From: Streptomyces sp. NBC_01260
GTDB lineage: Bacteria; Actinomycetota; Actinomycetes; Streptomycetales; Streptomycetaceae
Assembly: GCF_036226405.1 (NCBI RefSeq)
Contig: NZ_CP108464.1
Coordinates: 8,928,001 to 8,992,000 of the forward strand
Reading direction: 5' to 3'
Length of the DNA stretch: 64,000 nucleotides
The translations under genes were made by a program, and so were the position numbers. A model generated the notes under the pieces. The model searched no databases. It was not told where the DNA came from and saw nothing but the letters and a program-made list of their open reading frames with translations. The first letter of the stretch is position 1; every line of letters starts with the position of its first letter. Below are positions 1 to 8,172 of this stretch, in pieces.

Positions 1-36
1 GGAGCCAGGAAGCTCCTGACGGGCCTGCCCGGCCGG

Positions 37-1008
37 TCAGCTGGCGGTCAGCAGTGGCCCGAAGGTGGTCCTGCCGATCTCTTCGGCGCGGTCCCGGTCG
101 ACGATCTGCCCGTCCACGTCCGGATGCTGCTCGATCCACGCCTGGGCGGAGGACGTGCTGGTGAAGAAGTTCAGGGTGTCGCAGCACACCTCGGCGGCGG
201 GCCCCGAGCAGCCGCGGCGCCCGACGAACACCACCGCCGATGCCGGCGCCCATATGGTCTTCCCGTCCTCGCTGGTGACGGTGACCTTCTCTCCGGTGAC
301 CGGATCGGCAGAGGAGATCACGGTGTCCGTCTCCAGCATCGCGGAGATGCCCAGTGCGTCGATCGCGCACATCGACCACACCTGCGTTCCGCCCGCGATC
401 GCCACCCGATGCGCGGTCGGCACCGCGGAGAAGGGATACGCGGCCCGGATGCGTCCGTACCGGTCCAGAGCCAAGAAGTCCTCCCGGGCCAGCTCGGCCA
501 GCACCTTGGATGCCGTCTGACCGATGGCTGCCGCGACCGGTTCCAGCTCGGCGAGCTCGGGCGCGCTGCCGGTGGCGGCGAAGTGCCGCAACACCGCCTG
601 ATGCACCGCCCGCAGCCCGCCCTCGACCGGCGCGACACGACCCCGACCGTCCCGCCCAACCAGGTCGAGCACATCCGCACAGGAATCGTCGTCCGCCACT
701 TCCGGCAAACCCGCGGCGGCCAGGGCCCGGCGCAGGTCGTCCACGCTCGGCGCCCCATCCGCGTTGCTGTCGGCGTCCCGATAGATCCGGCACGACACGC
801 TCGCCACCGCTCCGGCCTGCACGAACGGGTCGATGCCATCGAACAGGACGGTTGGTGAGCCGGTCATCCCTGCCCGCTCGGCCTCCGCCTGCTCGGAGAT
901 CTCGATCAGTTCCGCCTCGACGTCCCGCCCGGCCAGCGCGGTCGTGATCCGCTCCCGCACGACCGGCCCGTTGGGACAGTCCGGAACCGTCAGCACCCTG
1001 ATCCGCAT
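37..1008 (-). CDS. merB: Organomercurial lyase MerB with N-terminal thioredoxin-like domain
   Basis: This encodes an alkylmercury lyase, which breaks carbon-mercury bonds in the cytoplasm. The C-terminal half carries the MerB active-site pattern: Cys-Ala-Ile-Asp (Cys214, Asp217 of 323) and a Cys-Cys pair at 275-276, matching Cys96, Asp99 and Cys159 of the classical enzyme. Residues 1 to about 95 look like an extra thioredoxin-like module starting MRIRVLTVPDCPNG. The ATG at 1008 is chosen because GGGAGGA lies 8 nt upstream; the frame is open to 1062, but starts there would lie in the MerR operator. The gene is divergent from merR and shares its operator. No mercuric reductase or transporter gene lies in the window, so the locus is partial or relies on genes elsewhere. 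Confidence 0.9.
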   Translation of the reverse strand: MRIRVLTVPDCPNGPVVRERITTALAGRDVEAELIEISEQAEAERAGMTGSPTVLFDGIDPFVQAGAVASVSCRIYRDADSNADGAPSVDDLRRALAAAGLPEVADDDSCADVLDLVGRDGRGRVAPVEGGLRAVHQAVLRHFAATGSAPELAELEPVAAAIGQTASKVLAELAREDFLALDRYGRIRAAYPFSAVPTAHRVAIAGGTQVWSMCAIDALGISAMLETDTVISSADPVTGEKVTVTSEDGKTIWAPASAVVFVGRRGCSGPAAEVCCDTLNFFTSTSSAQAWIEQHPDVDGQIVDRDRAEEIGRTTFGPLLTAS

Positions 1009-1045
1009 GATGTCGTCCTCCCAGCTCATCGCCTTTGCAGCCGAC

Positions 1046-1075
1046 GTTAGACCTTCCAGCACACTGGAAGGTCAA
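1046..1075 (-). promoter_or_regulatory. MerR-type promoter and operator for merB
   Basis: A perfect 9-bp inverted repeat, ACCTTCCAG-N4-CTGGAAGGT, occupies 1051-1072. Read leftward it lies between TTGACC (-35, 1070-1075) and TCTAAC (-10, 1046-1051) with an 18-bp spacer. This over-long spacer with a central dyad is the hallmark of promoters that MerR-family activators untwist. It sits between the divergent merB and merR genes and probably controls both. Confidence 0.85.
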
Positions 1076-1091
1076 GAGTTAGCCTGGAGCC

Positions 1092-1562
1092 ATGCGCATC
1101 GGGGACCTCGCCACCATCAGCGGACTGACCGCCAAGACCATCCGCTACTACGAACAGGCCGGCCTGGTGCCCCCGCCGCCCCGGACCTCGAGCGGTTACC
1201 GCGACTACCCGCCCGCCGCCGAAGCCCGCCTCACCTTCATCCGCGATGCCCAGCACGCCGGCCTCACCCTCGCCGAGATCCGCGGCATCCTCGCGCTCCG
1301 AGACAGCGGCGAGGCCCCCTGCGCACACGTCACCGACCTCATCCACCAGCACCTCGAAGAGATCAACCGGCGAATCGCCGAGCTCCGCAAAACCCGCACC
1401 GCTCTGCGCGACCTGGCCCAGCAAGCAGCCAAGACCGACCCCCAGTCCTGCAGCGACGCCGACACCATCTGCCGCATCATCAGCCCACCCCGTCCCGCAC
1501 GAAGGACGCCTCAAAGCGACACGCACAGAGCGACACCCGCTGACAACAGCACCCCGTCATAA
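1092..1562 (+). CDS. merR: MerR-family metal-responsive regulator
   Basis: A 156-residue transcription factor with the MerR winged helix at the N-terminus (MRIGDLATISGLTAKTIRYY) followed by a dimerisation helix. Cys77, Cys120 and Cys127 fall where MerR/ZntR-type proteins place their metal ligands, so mercury or a related thiophilic metal is the likely inducer. It is divergent from merB across an ideal MerR operator. The start is preceded by a weak GGAG only 2 nt from the ATG. The last 25 residues, after the metal site, are unlike the family and may come from the junction with the ligase remnant downstream. The mercury assignment rests mainly on linkage to merB. Confidence 0.85.
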   Translation: MRIGDLATISGLTAKTIRYYEQAGLVPPPPRTSSGYRDYPPAAEARLTFIRDAQHAGLTLAEIRGILALRDSGEAPCAHVTDLIHQHLEEINRRIAELRKTRTALRDLAQQAAKTDPQSCSDADTICRIISPPRPARRTPQSDTHRATPADNSTPS

Positions 1563-1832
1563 GGGACAGGACCAGGAATCGGGACACGCCCAGTGCGGAA
1601 ACAAGCAGGGACTGGAGGGCTTGGTCGCGAAGCGCGGGACGGCTGCCTACCCGCTGGGGCGCCGGTCGTCGTGGGTGAAGATCAGGCACGCGACCACGGC
1701 CGAAGCGGCCGTGGTCGGTTACACCGGCCCCCGGCGCCGGCCTCGGAACCTCGCCCTAGGGCGTGTATCGAGTCGTGATCAATCTGTGTGTTTCGCCCTC
1801 GTCGAGCGGGCGGGTCCGGTAGTCCGTAATGC

Positions 1833-2318
1833 ATGACACGGGCGCAACTGACGGACTTGGAGTGGGAGTACGTTGAGCCGTACCTGCCGATCGGCGAGTA
1901 CGGCCCGTATCCCGCGTGGCTGCGGAAGCAGTTCGAGGGCGTGATCTGGAAGTTCCGCTCGGGAGCGCAGTGGCGTGAGATGCCGGCCGAGTTCGGTGCG
2001 TGGTCCACCGTGCACAACCGCTTCCGCCAGTGGCGGGACGCCGGAGTTTTCGAGGCCCTGCTGGAAGGGCTGATCGCGCAGGCGGCCGCGCGGGGTGAGG
2101 TGGATATCTCTCTGGTCAGCGTGGACTCCACCACCACCCGTGCCCACCATGACGCGGCCGGCATGCGTCTGGGCCCCGGAGTGCTCGACGCCCTGGAGAG
2201 GGCTGCGGAGGAGGAGAAGGCCCGTTCAAAGGGGGCACCGAAGATGAACAAACCGGGCCGGGAGCCGATGGTGCTGCCGGGCGAAGACGTCTCCGGCGGC
2301 GCCGCAAGCTCCGGCTGA
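1833..2318 (+). CDS. IS5-family transposase, OrfA part
   Basis: This is the N-terminal half of an IS5 (IS427-like) DDE transposase, 161 residues. The DUF4096-type start (LTDLEWEYVEPYLP) and the first catalytic Asp in VSVDSTTTRAHHDAAG are visible. The frame ends just before the OrfB frame becomes coding-like, so a -1 frameshift is needed to join the halves. No textbook slippery heptamer was seen, so a simple deletion is an alternative. Confidence 0.8.
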   Translation: MTRAQLTDLEWEYVEPYLPIGEYGPYPAWLRKQFEGVIWKFRSGAQWREMPAEFGAWSTVHNRFRQWRDAGVFEALLEGLIAQAAARGEVDISLVSVDSTTTRAHHDAAGMRLGPGVLDALERAAEEEKARSKGAPKMNKPGREPMVLPGEDVSGGAASSG

Positions 2319-2326
2319 AGGCTGCC

Positions 2327-2824
2327 TTGCTCGGGCGCTCGCGTGGCGGGCAGACCAGCAAGGTCCACATCGCCTGCGACCGTCAGTGCCGACCGCTCGT
2401 GCTGACTCTGAGCGCGGGACAGGCCGCCGACAGCCCGCAGTTCATCCCCGTTCTCGACAAGCTGCGGATCCGTGGCCCGGCCGGCAGGCCCCGCACCCGG
2501 CCCGACGCAGTCGCCGGCGACAAGGCGTACTCCTCGCGCGGCAATCGCGCCTACCTGCGCAGACGCAGCATCAAGGCCGTCATCCCGGAGAAGAAGGACC
2601 AGACCGCCAACCGGAAGAAGAAAGGCCGCCGGGGCGGCCGGCCTCTCACTCACGACACCGCCCTGTACAAGGAACGGAACACGGTCGAGCGCTCGATCAA
2701 CAAGCTCAAGGCGTGGCGCGGCATCGCCACCCGCTACGACAAGACGCCCGAGAGCTACCAAGCCGGACTCCACCTCCGGGCCTCCATGATCTGGATCAAG
2801 GACCTCACGCGAACCGCTCAGTGA
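2327..2824 (+). CDS. IS5-family transposase, OrfB part
   Basis: This is the C-terminal catalytic half in the -1 frame relative to OrfA. It contains GRSRGGQTSKVH, the second Asp (AGDKAYSSRGNR) and the Glu region (ERNTVERSINKLKAWRG). The TTG start is nominal: the frame is open and family-like upstream of it (KLRLKAAL), which favours production by frameshifting from OrfA. Confidence 0.8.
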   Translation: MLGRSRGGQTSKVHIACDRQCRPLVLTLSAGQAADSPQFIPVLDKLRIRGPAGRPRTRPDAVAGDKAYSSRGNRAYLRRRSIKAVIPEKKDQTANRKKKGRRGGRPLTHDTALYKERNTVERSINKLKAWRGIATRYDKTPESYQAGLHLRASMIWIKDLTRTAQ

Positions 2825-3071
2825 TCACAACCCAATACGGGCCCTAGTCACCGACGCCGAGCAGGACCGGGTCCGGCTGTCGGCCCGGCTCGACCAGGTC
2901 CTCGCCGTGCATGCCGGAACAGCCCTTGCCGATGCGCCGGTGACGGGGAAACTGCGGGCCGGAGACGGGTCGTACACCGGAATCGACACGGACCTGGTGG
3001 TCGAGATCCTGGCCGGGTCAGGCCGGCACGGGACACTGACCGTGACCCGGATGCGGTGACCCCAAGTCAGG

Positions 3072-3530
3072 TCAGCCGACCTTGTACTTCACGACCGTGT
3101 TGGCGCAGCCCTTCGCGAGCTTCGCCAGTGCCGCACGCTCCTTGGTGTCCGCGGTGAGCTTCCACCGCAGCTTCGTCGCGATCCAGTCGGCACCGTAGGT
3201 GCACTGCGCGGACGCGGCCGGCGGAAGCCACTGCGCGGGGTCGCGGTCGGCCTTGCTGCGATTCGTCCTCGCCGTGACCGTTACCAGCGACCGTTCAGCG
3301 GTGAGGTCGTCGGCGTACTGCTCGCGCCGGTCGGCGTCCCACTTCGATGCCCCGGAATCCCAGGCTTCGGCGAGCCGCACGAGGTGGTCGATATCGAGTT
3401 TCGTCGCGGAGGTCACGGTGACTTCGTCGGAGTAGCTCAGCCACTCTCCGCCCGTCAGCGCACACCGCGCGCCTTGTTCCAGCACCTTGACCGCCTCGGC
3501 GATGAGGACTTCCTTCCGGGTTGTCTGCAT
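3072..3530 (-). pseudogene. Secreted HNH endonuclease (DUF1524/GmrSD-C type), 5' truncated
   Basis: The reading frame holds the core of the actinobacterial HNH family: CALTGGEWLSY, the DIDHLVRLAEAWDSG block with the metal-binding His, then NRSKADRDPAQWLPP and a C-terminal helix. Full-length relatives begin with a signal peptide and spacer; here similarity starts at MQTTRKEVLIAEAV and the upstream codons are unrelated, meeting an IS3 scrap at 3619. It is probably a remnant, although the nuclease core itself is uninterrupted. A second remnant of the same family lies at 54.3 kb. Confidence 0.7.
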
Positions 3531-3618
3531 AGCCTCTGAAGGGCTGAGCCACGTACGCCACAGGTGTTCCCACCTGCTGTGCCTCACAGGTCGTGATGAG
3601 AGCGTGAGGCACAAGCGT

Positions 3619-3705
3619 CTGGGCGATCGGCTTGCCCGTCTCCGTCACGATCCGTACAGCTCCCTCACGGAACTCCGGCTTGAACCTTCGTCGCTTCTCC
3701 GCCAT
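3619..3705 (-). pseudogene. IS3-family OrfA N-terminal fragment
   Basis: About 29 codons (MAEKRRRFKPEFREGAVRIV...) match the start of IS3 OrfA helix-turn-helix proteins, then similarity stops abruptly and runs into sequence upstream of the HNH remnant. No OrfB or inverted repeats remain. Confidence 0.65.
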
Positions 3706-3877
3706 GACTCCCAACTTCCCCTGCAGTCACGGACTCCACGCTACGAGGGGAAGCTCACCTCAGCAGCGACGCGTTAGCGAGACGTTAGCTCGACGCAAGA
3801 GGCGGTCATCAGACTGGTCGGCGTGAGGCACAGCGCCGGGGTGTTGGACACGGGCGCGGAGCGGAGGCGGTGGGGCA

Positions 3878-5269
3878 TTGCGGCAGCGATTCGATCCGCT
3901 GGTGGAGCCGGAGGACGAGCGGCACTGGCGGTCGCAGTTGATCCATGAGGGGTTGCTCTTCCCGCGCGTGTACGAGGAGTACGAGCGGTACTCCGAGATC
4001 GCGAGACGGCCCGGAGCACTCAGGGACCTGCAGGGCGAGCGCCTTTCCGCGTCGCTCCGGCACGCCATCGACGCCGTCCCGGCGTATCGGCGGGCGGGGA
4101 TTACGGCAGATGACCGGGGAGATCCCTGGCGGTTGCTCTCCACGTTCCCTCTGGTGAGCAAGCTCGAGCTGGCCGAGGGCATGGTCGACCATTGCGACGA
4201 CGACATCGATCCGACGACCTGCCGGGTTCTGGAGACGTCGGGGACCAGCGGAGTGCCGTTGCGGATGGTCCGTCACGATGATGCGCTGGTCCACGAGTGG
4301 GCTACCGCGCTCGTCAGGAACCAGCGGCAGGGCAAGGCGTTCGACCGTACGGTGCTGATGCCGTGCCTGGCGCGGATGGACCGCTGGTTCGAGTACACCT
4401 CTCCCGGGGCGGGGTTCGCGCGGGTCGCGCAGTTCGGTCTCGCGGGACGCGAGGCGTCCGACCGCGCCGGATCCGCCGAGCGCGCCGCGTTCGCCGAGCG
4501 CGCCAGGAGCCTCCGTCCGGACGTCCTGGCGGGCACACCACGCAACCTCTTGGACTTCATGGAGCTGCTGCGCTCGCACGGCGGCCCGCTGCTGTCGGTC
4601 CGGTCCGTCGTGACGTGCGGTGAGCTTCTCGTCCCCGCCGTACGGGAAGCGCTCACGGAGTTCTTCGGCCTACCAATGATCGACATGTACGCGATGAAGG
4701 AAGCCGGCACCATCGCGGTGCAGTGCGAGGCGGGCTCTTATCACATCGAGTCCGAGCGGCTCTGGCTGGAGGTCGTCGACGACGACGGTGTACCGCTGTC
4801 GGAGGGGCACACCGGGGAGATCGTGATCACCGACCTGACCAATCGGGCGATGCCTCTGATCCGCTACCGGACCGGTGATTTCGGCTCGCTGGCGTCCGCC
4901 GCGTGCGGCTGCGGTCTCCCGCACAAAGTGATGGACCTTGTGGAAGGCCGCAACCCCGGCGAGTTGCGACGGCCTGACGGGACGGTTCTTCCCGTGCTCT
5001 GGGTCGCGCGGGCGGCTCGCCGCCACCCGGTTCGGCGTTACCAGATCGTGCAGGAGGCGGACTTCTCCGTGGCTGTACTGGTCGCACCGGCCCCGTCATT
5101 CACTGCGGCGGACGCCGCGGAGCTGACGCGGAACCTCGAGGACGTTCTCGGCGCCGGCGTCAGGTGCCGGGTGCGGACGGTCGCCGACGGCGACTTCCAC
5201 AGCGCCGGCCGACGCAAGGACGTCGACTTCGTGAGCTTCCTCCCCGGCACGTCCACGGCCCCCGGGTAG
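3878..5269 (+). CDS. Phenylacetate-CoA ligase-like (PaaK/CapK) adenylate-forming enzyme
   Basis: A 463-residue member of the ANL superfamily that activates a carboxylate as its adenylate. Visible motifs are ETSGTSGVPLRM (nucleotide-binding loop), MYAMKEAG (the family's Y-x-x-x-E position) and RYRTGDFG before the hinge, in the order expected for PaaK-like proteins. The TTG start at 3878 has GGAGG about 10 nt upstream. It is the first gene of a co-directional group with an exporter and ADP-heptose enzymes, so a tailoring role (activating an acyl or aryl acid, or a capsule-type CapK role) is more likely than phenylacetate catabolism; no other paa genes are present. The substrate cannot be told from sequence. 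Confidence 0.8.
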   Translation: MRQRFDPLVEPEDERHWRSQLIHEGLLFPRVYEEYERYSEIARRPGALRDLQGERLSASLRHAIDAVPAYRRAGITADDRGDPWRLLSTFPLVSKLELAEGMVDHCDDDIDPTTCRVLETSGTSGVPLRMVRHDDALVHEWATALVRNQRQGKAFDRTVLMPCLARMDRWFEYTSPGAGFARVAQFGLAGREASDRAGSAERAAFAERARSLRPDVLAGTPRNLLDFMELLRSHGGPLLSVRSVVTCGELLVPAVREALTEFFGLPMIDMYAMKEAGTIAVQCEAGSYHIESERLWLEVVDDDGVPLSEGHTGEIVITDLTNRAMPLIRYRTGDFGSLASAACGCGLPHKVMDLVEGRNPGELRRPDGTVLPVLWVARAARRHPVRRYQIVQEADFSVAVLVAPAPSFTAADAAELTRNLEDVLGAGVRCRVRTVADGDFHSAGRRKDVDFVSFLPGTSTAPG

Positions 5270-5346
5270 AGCGTGGTCGTGGGGCGTGAAGGCGGCGCCC
5301 ACGCTGCGGGAGGCCCGTCGTCCGATCAGAGGAGGAGGTGACCGAC

Positions 5347-5409
5347 ATGACCAAGGAGGAGCGCATCGCGCAGATTCAGCAGTTCCTTCGCGCCGACGGC
5401 GTGATCTAG
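5347..5409 (+). CDS. Very short ORF (20 codons) with strong ribosome binding site
   Basis: ATG at 5347 follows GGAGGAGGTG with good spacing, an unusually strong site for so short a frame. The peptide begins MTKEERIAQIQQFL and ends at a TAG. It lies between the PaaK-like gene and the exporter. Two readings fit: a short peptide that is the substrate of the neighbouring enzymes or exporter, or a nonsense-truncated start of a longer protein, because the frame stays open for about 36 more codons after the TAG. The sequence also resembles the first helix of DeoR-type regulators. Confidence 0.35.
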   Translation: MTKEERIAQIQQFLRADGVI

Positions 5410-5526
5410 CAGATCGCCCGGAATTCCGTCCGCGGAAGCCGGGTCCCGGGCTGGCCGGTGCCGCGCCAGCCCGGGGCAGGTCAGGTCTCTGCCGCACACG
5501 CCCGGAATATGACGAGGTGACGTGGA

Positions 5527-6504
5527 ATGAGGATGAGGACTGTCGTAGGGCCGTGCCAGCCGGACGGAGAAGTACTACAGGTGGAGAACCTCCGCAGAAC
5601 CTTCCAGGGAACCCCTCCCGTCGAGGCACTGCGCGGGGTCGGCCTTACCGTACGAATCGGTGAGATTGTCGGACTGCTCGGGGACAACGGTGCGGGCAAA
5701 ACCACGCTCCTGAAGATCCTCTCCACGCTCCTCCTGCCGTCGGCGGGGGGAGCCAGCGTCTGCGGCATCGACCTGGCCAGGGATGGGCGCCTGGCGCGAC
5801 GTCACCTCAGTGTGGTCTTCGGCGGCGACCGGGGCTTGTACCCCCGACTCTCGGCCCTCGACAACATCATGTTCTTCGGCGGTCTGTCCGGATCGCACCG
5901 TCACCTGCGTACGCGCTCGCTCGCTGCCCTGGAAGAGGTCGGGCTTGCCGAGCGCGCGGGGAGCCGGGTCGAGACGTTCTCCAAGGGGATGCGGCAACGC
6001 CTCCATCTGGCCGTGGGGCTGCTGAACTGGCCGTGCCTGCTCATGCTGGACGAGCCGACCATCGGCCTCGACCTCGCGGAGGCGGAGCGTGTCCGCGACA
6101 CCATCGCCCGCCTCGCCCGCGCGGGCACGGCGGTCATCCTCACCAGCCATTACCCCACGGACATCGACCGCCTGGCGGGCCGGGTCGTCCTGCTCGACTC
6201 CGGAACGGTCTCCCACGACCTGCCCATTGCCGAGTTCCGGCAGCAGGCCGGTTTCACCGCCGAGGTGCGGCTGTCCGGCCCGGGAGTCGCTCCGCGCGAC
6301 GCCGCCGCGCTCCTGACCGACGCGTCCGTGCGGATCCATCAGGACGAGGAAGGGTGGAGGCTCACCTTCCAGGTTGGCGCCTGGGACGCGGCCGTACTCG
6401 ACCGGCTGGCCGAGGTCGTACGACGGCATCCGGTGGCGGACATCGACGTTGCCTCGCCCGGTGTCGAGGCCGTGCTGCGACGACTGGCGCTGAACCATGG
6501 GTGA
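5527..6504 (+). CDS. ABC-2 type exporter, ATP-binding protein
   Basis: A 325-residue ABC ATPase. Walker A is GDNGAGKT (residues 52-59), the signature is a divergent FSKGMRQR, and Walker B is LLMLDEPTIGLD followed by the switch histidine in LTSHY. The roughly 100-residue C-terminal extension after the nucleotide-binding domain is typical of DrrA-like drug or polysaccharide exporters. The start has GAGGTG upstream. The stop overlaps the next permease start by 8 nt, indicating translational coupling. Confidence 0.9.
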   Translation: MRMRTVVGPCQPDGEVLQVENLRRTFQGTPPVEALRGVGLTVRIGEIVGLLGDNGAGKTTLLKILSTLLLPSAGGASVCGIDLARDGRLARRHLSVVFGGDRGLYPRLSALDNIMFFGGLSGSHRHLRTRSLAALEEVGLAERAGSRVETFSKGMRQRLHLAVGLLNWPCLLMLDEPTIGLDLAEAERVRDTIARLARAGTAVILTSHYPTDIDRLAGRVVLLDSGTVSHDLPIAEFRQQAGFTAEVRLSGPGVAPRDAAALLTDASVRIHQDEEGWRLTFQVGAWDAAVLDRLAEVVRRHPVADIDVASPGVEAVLRRLALNHG

Positions 6505-7291
6505 GGCTCTTCGTGTTGCGAAGGCCGAGGCCTGGGCGATGTGGCGCGCCGCCGTCCTCCAGATGCGGGAGACAGCCCAGGTCAAGACCGCGACGGTCGT
6601 CTCCGTGATCCAACCGGTCGTGCTGCTGGCCGTCGTCTCCCGGGACGGCGCGCACCTGGGCCCGGAGCGGACGACCGAGATCGTGTTCGGCGTCGTGATG
6701 ATCGCCCTGTGGTCGTCCACCCTCTGGGGAGCGGGAACGCTGCTCCGTCGTGAGGCGTCGCAGGGTACCCTCGCGGCCCTGCTGGTCCGCCCGGTGTCGC
6801 TGCTGTCGGTGCTGTTGGGCAAGACTCTCGGTGTCGCGGCGGCGGGTTTCGTACGCACCCTGGCCGCGGCGGCCATCGCCGTTCCCGTACTCGGGCTGCA
6901 CCCGCAGCTTCCCCGGCCATCGGTGGCCGCGCTCGTCATTGTGGCGGCCGTGGTCTCCGCAGCCGCCATGGGGCTCGTCCTGAGCTGTGTCGTCTTCCTC
7001 TCCCGGGCGGGCCTGCGCATCATCGAGGCCCTCGGTTACCCGGTCTTCGTCCTCGGCGGCATCGTCATCCCTCCGGACATGCTCGCCCCGGTGCTGCGCT
7101 GGCCGGCCCAGGCCGTCAGCCTGCACCACGTGGCCGGCTTGGTCCAAGACGCCTCCCACGGCCGGGCGTTCGCCTACGCGCATCTGGCGGGCGTCCTGCT
7201 GCTGACCATGCTCTATCTCGCTGGCGGGGTGTGGGCGTTCAACGCCGTGCTGCGGCGCGGCCGAGCCGGGGGGACCCTTGAACTTGCCTGA
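6497..7291 (+). CDS. ABC-2 type transporter permease 1
   Basis: A 264-residue integral membrane protein with about six hydrophobic segments (e.g. VVSVIQPVVLLAVV, IVFGVVMIALW, ALVIVAAVVSAAAMGLVL, VFVLGGIVIPP) and the RRE-x-x-x-GTL cytoplasmic stretch typical of ABC-2 permeases. It overlaps the ATPase gene by 8 nt and the second permease by 14 nt. It probably forms the heterodimeric channel with that partner. Confidence 0.85.
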   Translation: MGEALRVAKAEAWAMWRAAVLQMRETAQVKTATVVSVIQPVVLLAVVSRDGAHLGPERTTEIVFGVVMIALWSSTLWGAGTLLRREASQGTLAALLVRPVSLLSVLLGKTLGVAAAGFVRTLAAAAIAVPVLGLHPQLPRPSVAALVIVAAVVSAAAMGLVLSCVVFLSRAGLRIIEALGYPVFVLGGIVIPPDMLAPVLRWPAQAVSLHHVAGLVQDASHGRAFAYAHLAGVLLLTMLYLAGGVWAFNAVLRRGRAGGTLELA

Positions 7292-8081
7292 CACCGTTCG
7301 CCATGTGCTCACCACGGCCCTGAGGATCTGCCATCTTTCGTGGAAGGACTACCGTGTCGCCTCGGCCGGACTCGCGGCGTCGGCCAGCATCGGAGTCCGG
7401 ACCGTCTTCCAGGTCGCCTTCTTCACCCTCCTCGGGCAGCTCACTGCCGGAGACGCCGGACGCGCCCACGCGTTCGTCGGCTCCGTCGCCTTCGCCCCGG
7501 TGGCCGCGGTCACCAGCCATGTCTCCGCCGTGGTGACCTCCGAGGTACCCCAGGGGACCATGTACCGCCTGCGCCTCGGCGACACCCCGCTGCTCGTCGT
7601 CCTGCTCCTGCGCTCCTGGGTGTACGTCGCCGAAGGGCTGGCGGCCTCGCTCCTGGCGCTGCTCGTCCTGGGGCCGACCGTTCTGGGCGGGCACGGGACG
7701 GCCGATGTTGCGGCCGGGTATCCCCTGGTGCTCCTCACCACGGTGGGCTGCCTCTGCACGGGCCTGTTCTGCTGTGCCCTCGCTCTGTCCGGCCTTGACG
7801 AGGGGCTCGTCGTCAACGTCGCCGGCTATCTGATCCTGCTCTGCGCCGGCGTGGTCGTTCCCGTGGGTCCGGAGGGCGTCCTTCATTTGGTCGGCCAGGT
7901 GCTGCCCCTGGGAGCCGGGCTGGACGCCCTGCGCTCCCTGGGCACCGGCACGGCCGGCGAGCTGTGGGGCGCGGTCGTGCACGAGACGGTCGTGGCAGGA
8001 CTGTGGCTGCTCGCGACCGCTCTTCTGCTGCGGCTTCAGGCCCGGCGCGTCCGCGCCGGTGTCGCACCCGAGCCGGTGTGA
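7278..8081 (+). CDS. ABC-2 type transporter permease 2
   Basis: A 267-residue polytopic protein with six predicted membrane segments and a TSEVPQGTMYRLRLG cytoplasmic loop equivalent to the first permease's RRE-GTL region. The TTG start at 7278 lies just after a GGGGGGA site within the end of the preceding gene. With the ATPase and permease 1 it completes an exporter; its place upstream of the heptose genes suggests export of a heptose-containing product. Confidence 0.8.
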   Translation: MNLPDTVRHVLTTALRICHLSWKDYRVASAGLAASASIGVRTVFQVAFFTLLGQLTAGDAGRAHAFVGSVAFAPVAAVTSHVSAVVTSEVPQGTMYRLRLGDTPLLVVLLLRSWVYVAEGLAASLLALLVLGPTVLGGHGTADVAAGYPLVLLTTVGCLCTGLFCCALALSGLDEGLVVNVAGYLILLCAGVVVPVGPEGVLHLVGQVLPLGAGLDALRSLGTGTAGELWGAVVHETVVAGLWLLATALLLRLQARRVRAGVAPEPV

Positions 8082-8102
8082 CACCGGCGCGTGTGACACC
8101 GG
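8073..8102. repeat. Palindrome plus repeated half-site in the exporter-heptose gap
   Basis: CCGGTGTGACACCGG (8073-8087) is a 7-bp dyad about one central base, and GTGTGACACCGG recurs at 8091-8102. It lies over the permease 2 stop and just before the heptose-gene leader. It could be a regulator site or a weak hairpin; nothing here decides which. Confidence 0.35.
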
Positions 8103-8172
8103 GGCGGGTGGTCGCGTGCCGCCCGGACTTCAACGGCCCTCTCCCTGTCCCAATCCTTTCGGAAGGCACATC

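Larger units (their letters stand above)
1760..2843 (+). mobile_element. IS5-family insertion sequence, CTAG target
   Basis: The ends GGCGTGTATCGAG... and the complement of ...CAATACGGGCC match over about 22 bp with several mismatches (both contain GTAT and GTGATCA). CTAG is duplicated at 1756-1759 and 2844-2847. The element is 1,084 bp and carries two overlapping transposase frames. It interrupts a DNA-ligase remnant. Confidence 0.85.
1603..3059 (+). pseudogene. ATP-dependent DNA ligase fragment split by an IS5 element
   Basis: Codons 1603-1758 read KQGLEGLVAKR, a YPLGRRSSWVKI motif and a following strand, the end of the adenylation domain of an ATP-dependent (LigD-like) ligase. Codons after the IS (2844-3059) give an 80-odd-residue OB-fold-like tail ending VVEILAGSG...TRMR and a TGA. 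If the IS and one CTAG copy are removed, the two parts join in the same frame (NLAL then VTDAEQ). The nucleotidyl-lysine region and the whole N-terminus are missing, so the gene was already 5' truncated. It cannot make a working ligase. Confidence 0.75.

Noticed and set aside
8059..8172. Earlier start for the GmhA-HldE fusion
   Set aside because: The extra 38 codons are low-complexity, overlap the permease end and a palindrome, and the GTG at 8173 has a GGAAGG site.
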